Shown here: positions 58,515 to 64,000 of the stretch, piece after piece | How the letters are laid out: every line of letters starts with the position of its first letter | How positions within the stretch are numbered: position 1 is the stretch's first letter | Notes under the pieces: model-generated | What the model saw: only the letters and a program-made list of their open reading frames with translations | Told to the model about the DNA's origin: nothing | Databases searched by the model: none | Translations under genes and position numbers: made by a program | DNA from: Semisulcospira habei | Lineage: Eukaryota > Mollusca > Gastropoda > Semisulcospiridae | Direction of reading: 5' to 3' | NCBI GenBank assembly: GCA_036245525.1 | Contig: BTPG01000006.1 | Span: forward strand, 92,370,950 to 92,434,949 | DNA length: 64,000 nucleotides

Positions 58515-59157
58515 CAGTGGGCTTATTAATATCATGTTTCACAGATTTCAATTGTGGTGTCATGTTCAATAACCCTGTCCTTTTAAGCAAACATACCTGA
58601 CACAGTATTGACAATTATTGGCTTTGCAGTAAATTATAAATCACACCCTGACCAAGTGAGAGCCAAATGAAACATCAGAAGTAACATAGACAGTAACTAG
58701 ATAATTTTACCATGACTTGAGCACCAGAAAAAGGAAGGAATCACCCCTTATTTCAGATTACTTTTTCCTTTGAGTACAGGTTTATACAAGGGAAGTAATT
58801 TTGTAAAAATTTCAGCAAGACAAAAAAGTTACTTCCCTTGCTTTATTAAAATTTGAATTTGTTGAAGGGTGTACGCATAATTGAAAAAATTAAAAATTCC
58901 TTCTTGAATATCATGTCCAGATTAAAATTTTTTATGAATATCATGTCAGGTGTGGTGCATACCGATCTGATTGAAAAGATTTTGATCTCAGTTTCAAAAG
59001 GCAAGCTAGTCAGAAATGAAAAATGTGAATAATTGTAGGCCCTTTGAATTTTTTTTTTCAGAACAAGTCTATTCATAACATACCTGAATTGAGGTGGAGG
59101 TCTTTCAGAACCGGTCAAGCTTAGACATGAGGTGTCGGACTTTACCATTATTTGGTT

Positions 59158-59539
59158 CCAGACCTCGACGACTTGACCCATGACCTCGACGACTTGACCC
59201 ATGACCTTGGCCCATGACTTTGGTGACCTTGACCCATGACCTTGACCCATGACCTTGATGACCTTGACCCATGACCTTGACCCATGACCTTGACCCATGC
59301 CCTTTGACTTTGACCTTGGTGACCTTGACCCTTGACCTTGACCTTTGATCTTGGCCTTGGTGACCTTGACCCATGACCTTGGCCCATGACTTTGGTGACC
59401 TTGACCCATGACCTTGACCCATGACCTTTGACATTGACCTTTGATCTTGACCTTGGTGACCTTGACCCTTGACCTTGGTGACCTTGACCCTTGACCTTGG
59501 TGACCTTGACCCATGACCTTGGTCTTGATGACCTTGACG
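59158..59539 (-). repeat. AGGTCA-rich tandem array in right TIR
   Basis: Inverted counterpart of the left array (TGACCTTGACCCATGACC and similar), with a slightly different number of units. Confidence 0.85.
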
Positions 59540-59746
59540 AGAGATAGATAATATGAGACCCGTAAGATAATCAGATCAATAAGGCCGCATCCGTCATGCT
59601 CGTCACTTTTTAAAATCAAAGGGTTGATTCGGAAATAACGAGGGTGTAATGGGGGCCAAAATTTTGATATTAAAAATGGCGTAAATTAATGACGGATGCG
59701 GCTCTATTGAATTCATTGTCTTACGGGTCTCATATTATCTATCTCT
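59540..59746. repeat. Outer 207-bp foldback within right TIR
   Basis: Exact-length counterpart of 40831-41037 with the same inverted ends, so each Polinton terminus carries its own foldback. Confidence 0.85.
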
Positions 59747-60080
59747 GGTGGATAGGGGGTCCCTCGCGAGAGGGGTGCACCGAATGAAATAAGGTGCCGT
59801 GAACCAACATGGTCTAAGGGAAGGTGACCCCGACAGAAAATCCCTGGTCCTCCTAGTAAGGGGGTTGGGCGTGGGGGTAGCTTCCCCACCCTGCAAAAAA
59901 GGAAATAGCTACAAAAATGCCGACGAAAAGACAAACAGTAATTCCTTTCCTGGAGGTGGAAGGTTTTTCTACCAGAAGATTTATGACGTCCTGTGGTGAA
60001 AGCCGGAACTGATCTGAGAGGTCTTCGGAGGCCACAGGACCGAGCCGCCTCTCTCTATCCAGGGACACAACCATGGACAC

Positions 60081-61500
60081 ATGAAGCGTCAGGACCATGT
60101 GCCAGAGTGGCAGGGCCGCCCAGATGGCAGCGGAAATGCAAAAGTACAACCTTTCCCTGCTGGGTGTCGGTGAGGCCGGATGGACACAGTCTGGCCGGAG
60201 GGGGCTGCTAGGTGGGGAGATGGTTCTGTGTTCGGGTCATGGGGAGGAGAGTGCCCCCCATGCGGGGGGAGTGGCATTCGCGCTGTCACCAGTGGCACAG
60301 AGAGCGCTGATGGGCTGGGAACCTCTTGGGCCAAGAATTATCACAGCAGCCTTTAGAACCAAGAAAAAGATCAAGCTGAGCGTCGTCCAGTGTTATGCAC
60401 CCACTAATGACAGTGACGAGGAAGAGAAACAAGAGTTCTACGGCTGATTCCAGAGTGCCGTGGACGGATGTGCGGAGCGAGACATCACCATCGTCATGGG
60501 CGATTTTGATGCCAAAATAGGGGAGGACAACGCCGGATATGAAGAGGTGATGGGGGGGGGGGGGGCAGGGACTGGGGGAGATGAGTGGGAGCGGGGAGAG
60601 GTTCGTAGATTTTTGTGCTCTAAACAGACTTGTCATTGGAGGCAGCATCTTCCCACGCAGAGGAATGCACAGAGCGGCTTGGGTCTCGCCTGACCATGCT
60701 GCAGAGAACCAGGTGGACCATGTCTGCATTGGCAAGAGATTTAGAGGATCCCTTCGGGATGTTCAAGTGGGGGGAGGGGGGGGGGGCGGATGTCGCCTCA
60801 GGCCACCGTCTGCTTGCCTTGAGAGTGGGGCTCAGGTTGAGGAGAGGCCGCACGGGGACGGCGGGAGGACAGTGCTGTAATGTAGGCCTCCTGAGAGAGG
60901 CTGGAGTGAGAGGGGAGTTCAGGCTGGTGCTGTCTGACTGGTTTCAAGCGCTACAGGGGCTAGTAGGTGAAGAGGAGGCGGTCACCGCGGGGCGGCAGTG
61001 GAGGGCAGTTGGAGAAGCGCTGAGCTCGACCTGCAAAGACACTGTGGGGTTCAGGAGACGCCATCACAGGGACTGGCTGTCGGCACAGACCTTGAAGAGG
61101 ATAGAAGTGAGCGGGCGGAAGAGAGCAGTTGTCAACAAAGGTCGCACGGGGGCAGCCGGGGCAAGGGCGCAGGAGGAATGCTCAGAGGCCAACCGCGAGG
61201 TGAGGAGGAGTATCAGGGCCGACAAGAGGGCCTACACAGACAGCCTGGCGGCGGGGGCAGGGGGGGGGGGGGGCGGCAGCATGAGACAACTCTGCGACAT
61301 TGCCAGAGGATTGTTGGGCAGGTGTGGCCATGCAGAGAGACCAGTAAGGGACAAGGAAGGCAGGCCTGTTGCGGACAGGGCGGGCCGGCTCGACGGGTGG
61401 GCTGAGTGTTTTGGGGAGTTGCTGAGCGGGCCCAGCCCGCCCGACCCCCCCGGACATCCAGCCGGCAGAGACCGACCTACCCATCAGCTGTGACAGACCC
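60081..61500 (+). pseudogene. LINE-A2 endonuclease/linker region, A-to-G hypermutated
   Basis: Homologous to the endonuclease and RT linker of LINE-A1 but split by stops (one at about 60445) and frameshifts into frames such as 60097-60447 and 60630-61493. Substitutions against LINE-A1 are overwhelmingly A to G on the sense strand: Lys to Arg, Ser to Gly, Tyr to Cys, Met to Val, Asn to Ser or Asp. They produce long G runs (60550-60564, 60773-60787, 61261-61274). A block of about 80 bp at 60287-60366 is almost unchanged, so the changes are clustered. No active protein is expected. Confidence 0.85.
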
Positions 61501-61937
61501 AGCCGGGAGGAGATCAGAAGAGCAGTGGCATTTTTGAAGAGTACGGATCTTCATAGACGGTTGCCTTAGAAGAATTTTGAAAATCCACTGGCCAGAGGGG
61601 ATCGGCAGCGTCGGACTCTGGGAGAGAGCAGGGCAGATAACAGCAGAGAATGAAATTGGGTAAAGAAGATGGGGATGGATTGGTCACAGTCTGAGAAAGC
61701 CAGCTTCCAGTATCACTAGGCAGGCATTGTCATGGAACCCCCAGGGAGAGAGGAAAAGAGGTAGGCCGAGAAACTCCTGGCGTCGAGACCTCCAAGCAGA
61801 CATCAAGAGACTGGGAACCACCTGGAGTAAAATCGAAGGAGAAGCACAGGACAGGAGTCGCTGGAGGTCTCTCGTCGACGGCCTATACCCGGGTAGGGGT
61901 GACAGGCGTAAGTAAAGTAAGTAAGCTTCTGGTGTCA

Positions 61938-62935
61938 GCAATGTTGCAGTGAACTACTAAATGGGCTAGTACTAAAGAACTAAAGAATGTTGACAGACAT
62001 TATCTACTGATATTACTGTTGAAAAGGGTAACAGCCTGAGGGACAAAAGAGTTGGCATAACGTGATGTACTACTTTTGCCACTTTGTACTGTCTGCCACT
62101 TCGTTCGATACGTCTGCTGTCAAATTCATATCTAAGTGGATGTGTTTTGTTATCAAGAATGTCAGCCAGTTTGTTCATAATCCATCTGTTGTACAGTGTG
62201 TCCAAAGTATCTTGTGCTCTACCAATCACCCCGCCCGCTTTACTGATCACTTTGTTAAGATGATCTTGATCTCTTTTACATAAATTTCTACCCCAGCACG
62301 TCAGTCCAAAAGTTAGAACGCTAACAAAACTGGAGCAGTAAAACATCTGTAAAAGCTGAGTGCTTACATCAAATGATCTGAGTTTTCTCAAACAGTAAAG
62401 ACGGGTATGCGATTTTTTTCACAATAGTCTCTGTGTTTTGTTTCCAGTTGAGCGCGTTGTCAAAAAAACTTGTAGGACTCTACACGCTCAAGTTCTGTTC
62501 CCTTGATGACAACAGGATCAGGATGATGTTTGTTTTTCCTGAAATCTATGACCATCTCTCTTGTTTTACCAACAAGTAATTCTAGATAGTTTCTAAAGCA
62601 CCACTCTACAAAGCCGTCGATCTCTTGTCGATAGTGTCTGTAATCTGTCCTGTCAGTGATGTGTCATCAGCATATTTGTCCATGACACAGTTGTCATGAG
62701 TGGCACTACAGTCTGCTGTGTACAAAGAAAACAAAAAAAGGTGACAGGACAGTCCCCTGTGGTGCACTGGTTTTGTTAAAAAGTACATCTGCGATTAGAT
62801 CCGAACTAATTCTGATATCCTGTGGGTGGTTAGTGAGATAGTCCAAAACCCAAAGAATGGTAGAGGCATTTATGTTCGTGAACTAGTTTCTAAGCGAGTA
62901 TGTGTGGCTGAATGGTGTTAAAAGCAGACGAAAAA
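61938..62935 (-). pseudogene. LINE-D: CR1/Rex-like RT fragment, decayed
   Basis: Minus-strand pieces of one RT in several frames: SSAFNTIQPHIL-like near 62900, FLFSLYTADC and KYADDTSLTGQI (catalytic YADD) at 62606-62788, then RKLRSFDVSTQLLQMFYCS, SVLTFGLTCWG, NKVISKAGGVIGRAQDTLDT and HPLRYEFDSRR at 61972-62391. These are characteristic of CR1/Rex-type LINEs. The upstream part is lost where the DIRS-like copy begins. Confidence 0.8.
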
Positions 62936-62939
62936 TGAA

Positions 62940-64000
62940 TTTTTCTGTAAAATGTATGAAAAAATACTTACCGATGGCATTACTAATAGGAAGGTACACT
63001 TAGCCTACCGATTTCAGCCTACGTATCCGTTGTGTATAGCAACACAACCGGGGAGGCGACTCCAGGGAACTGTTACCCAAAAACTCCCTGGGTGGCCTCC
63101 TCTCCCTCCCCATTAGACCACATGGGGTGATACGCCAGTCTCGCGCCAAGCGAACGTAGCTGGCGGCAAGCGGGGCAGGTGGGAGGGCTCTTTGAGTAAT
63201 GCCATCGGTAAGTATTTTTCAAAAAAATACATTTTAGAGAAAAATTCATTTGTTTCCTCAAAATCCTTACCGATGGCATTACTGATAGAAAAAACAACAA
63301 AAAGGAGGAGTGTGCCGCCCACCATCCCCCGGCATTGTAACATGCTTAGTACAGCGCCCTGGGCGCAACCTCCCGACGATTTCAACTAAGCGTTACCCCG
63401 GGACGGAGTGCTGCACCGCAGAGACATCACCCACGAGGGTCAGGTTCTCTCGCTGGCCCGAGAGGTCCCTGAGGTAAAAGTGGGCGAAGGTGGAATTCTC
63501 TCACCACCCAACGGCCGCCACGATGTCTCTCACCGCACAGTTGCGGTCGAAGGCGAGGCTTGTGGAGACTGCTCTGACCTCGTGCGCGCGAATCTGCAGC
63601 CTCTTAGCCTCCTCCAGGGAGAGATCCTCGTATGCGGCTTGGATGACCGAGCGCAGCCATGAAATATTGTCTGCGCCGAAATATTGTTCCTGCCATGTCT
63701 CAGGGGCAGGAAGAGACGTTTCCGTCCCCATAGGAAGGGCCGAGATCTGCGCAGGTAAATGCGCAAGGCCCGTACCGGATACTGCTGGCAGGACTCCCGA
63801 GACCGATCCAACCCCTTGACCGGAGGTTAATGATCTTTGTCCCGGCCGAGGGAAGTCTATTCTTGGCAAGAAAGGATGGGTTCATCAGGAGCTGGACTGA
63901 ACCATCAGCTCTGAACTGTAGGCAGGCTGGGTCCACCGAGAGTGCATGTAGCTCGCTGACCCTGGCCGCTGAAGTGAGGGCGAGGAAAAAGCAGGTCTTC
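62940..64000 (-). mobile_element. DIRS-like retrotransposon, 3' end (second copy)
   Basis: The terminal motif TTACCGATGGCATTACT at 62969-62985 marks the outer end. An inverted pair of the same motif at 63196-63212 and 63265-63287 lies inside. Upstream on the minus strand is the tyrosine-recombinase C terminus. Orientation is the same as the left copy, but these are different ends (3' here, 5' there), so the two are separate insertions or halves of one rearranged element. Confidence 0.7.
63400..64000 (-). pseudogene. DIRS-like tyrosine recombinase, C-terminal part, broken
   Basis: Minus-strand frames give FLALTSAARVSELHALSVD (box I with its Arg), a middle region spread over two frames (63811-63530, 63869-63501), IRAHEVRAVSTSLAF (box II H-x-x-R), and, after a TGA near 63491-63493, the HFYLRDLSG segment containing the catalytic Tyr. 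At least two frameshifts and one stop break it. Tyrosine recombinases integrate DIRS circles without target duplications. The N-terminal part lies outside the window. Confidence 0.75.

Larger units (their letters stand above)
40831..59746. mobile_element. Polinton/Maverick element, 18.9 kb (about 16.5 kb without nested LINE)
   Basis: Bounded by inverted repeats starting AGAGATAGATAATATGAG and ending CTCATATTATCTATCTCT, inserted in the LINE-A2 5' UTR. The duplication is GGTGG (40826-40830, 59747-59751), or TGGTGG if the last T is shared; Polintons normally make 6-bp duplications. It encodes the diagnostic set: protein-primed PolB, DDE integrase, packaging ATPase and two jelly-roll capsid candidates. 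Gene order: five plus-strand genes ending in integrase; a minus-strand block (capsid, ATPase, small protein, PolB); a membrane protein on plus; a 418-residue protein on minus; then penton-like and three more on plus. Polintons are virus-like transposons related to adintoviruses and virophages. This copy has a disrupted capsid gene but open replication genes. Confidence 0.95.
58515..59746 (-). repeat. Polinton right terminal inverted repeat
   Basis: About 1,232 bp, nearly identical to the left TIR; the length difference lies in the GGTCA array. The inner border is GGCTTATTAATATCATG. Confidence 0.92.
40780..61925 (+). mobile_element. LINE-A2 (split by the Polinton), internally deleted, with 12-bp TSD
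   Basis: CTTCTGGTGTCA occurs at 40768-40779 and 61926-61937. Inside these, 40780-40830 is the 5' UTR start and 59747-61925 the remainder of the RTE-like LINE-A seen at 4192-7785, ending in a (GTAA)n tail. The join across the Polinton reconstructs the phrase CCCCTGGGTGGTGGATAGG of LINE-A1. The RT core is deleted near 61537-61540. The endonuclease-to-linker stretch is A-to-G hypermutated relative to LINE-A1. Confidence 0.9.

Noticed and set aside
59746..59751. Claim of an exact 6-bp Polinton duplication
   Set aside because: TGGTGG matches on both sides only if the last T of the right TIR is counted as target. GGTGG (5 bp) is the strict duplication, so the 6-bp reading is left open.

Overview
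The window is metazoan nuclear DNA, most likely from a mollusc. It has an intron-split PINX1 gene, large introns packed with LINE, SINE and foldback repeats, CA/GT microsatellites, and a repeat core (TGCATGAGTGAGCTTA...TTTTACGCC-like) that I associate with molluscan genomes. The species call is an inference from repeat character, not a database match.

Layout. 1-3725: the 5' part of a DIRS-like tyrosine-recombinase retrotransposon on the minus strand (RT running off the left edge, gag, G-tract leader). 3912-8690: minus-strand RTE-like LINEs (LINE-A, LINE-B fragment), one carrying a SINE-like insert with target-site duplication (TSD). 10640-27130: PINX1 on the plus strand in five coding exons whose splice phases all agree (536 codons plus stop). 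Intron 1 holds a 1.33-kb non-autonomous hAT element (8-bp TSD), an I/Nimb-like LINE with RNase H (LINE-C) and a 5'-truncated LINE (LINE-E, 10-bp TSD). 27.1-35.2 kb: no recognisable gene, many palindromic foldback elements. 35198-40192: the last two exons of a minus-strand host gene with a CRIB-like motif, DPF repeats and a proline-rich tail; the intron between them holds two solo LTRs with 5-bp TSDs. 40780-61925: a three-level nest, LINE-A2 containing a Polinton/Maverick (40831-59746), which itself contains LINE-B2 (49624-52055). 61938-62935: decayed CR1/Rex-like LINE. 62940-64000: the 3' end of a second DIRS-like copy with tyrosine-recombinase remnants.

The centrepiece is the 18.9-kb Polinton (about 16.5 kb without the LINE). 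It has about 1.25-kb terminal inverted repeats. It encodes a DDE integrase, a protein-primed family B DNA polymerase with an embedded HNH/endonuclease-VII-like zinc module, an FtsK/A32-type packaging ATPase, a candidate major capsid protein (split by LINE-B2), a penton-like minor capsid candidate, and a set of membrane, coiled-coil and proline-rich proteins of unknown function. I found no adenovirus-type cysteine protease. Most start codons sit directly on an A/T motif of the form AATAAAA-ATG, and two divergent gene pairs have only 24 and 40 bp between their start codons. The TIRs contain a dense array of AGGTCA nuclear-receptor-type half-sites and a 207-bp foldback at each extreme end.

The LINE that hosts the Polinton is itself unusual. 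Over about 1.4 kb its sense strand differs from the sister copy almost only by A-to-G changes, the signature expected from adenosine deamination of the retrotransposon RNA.
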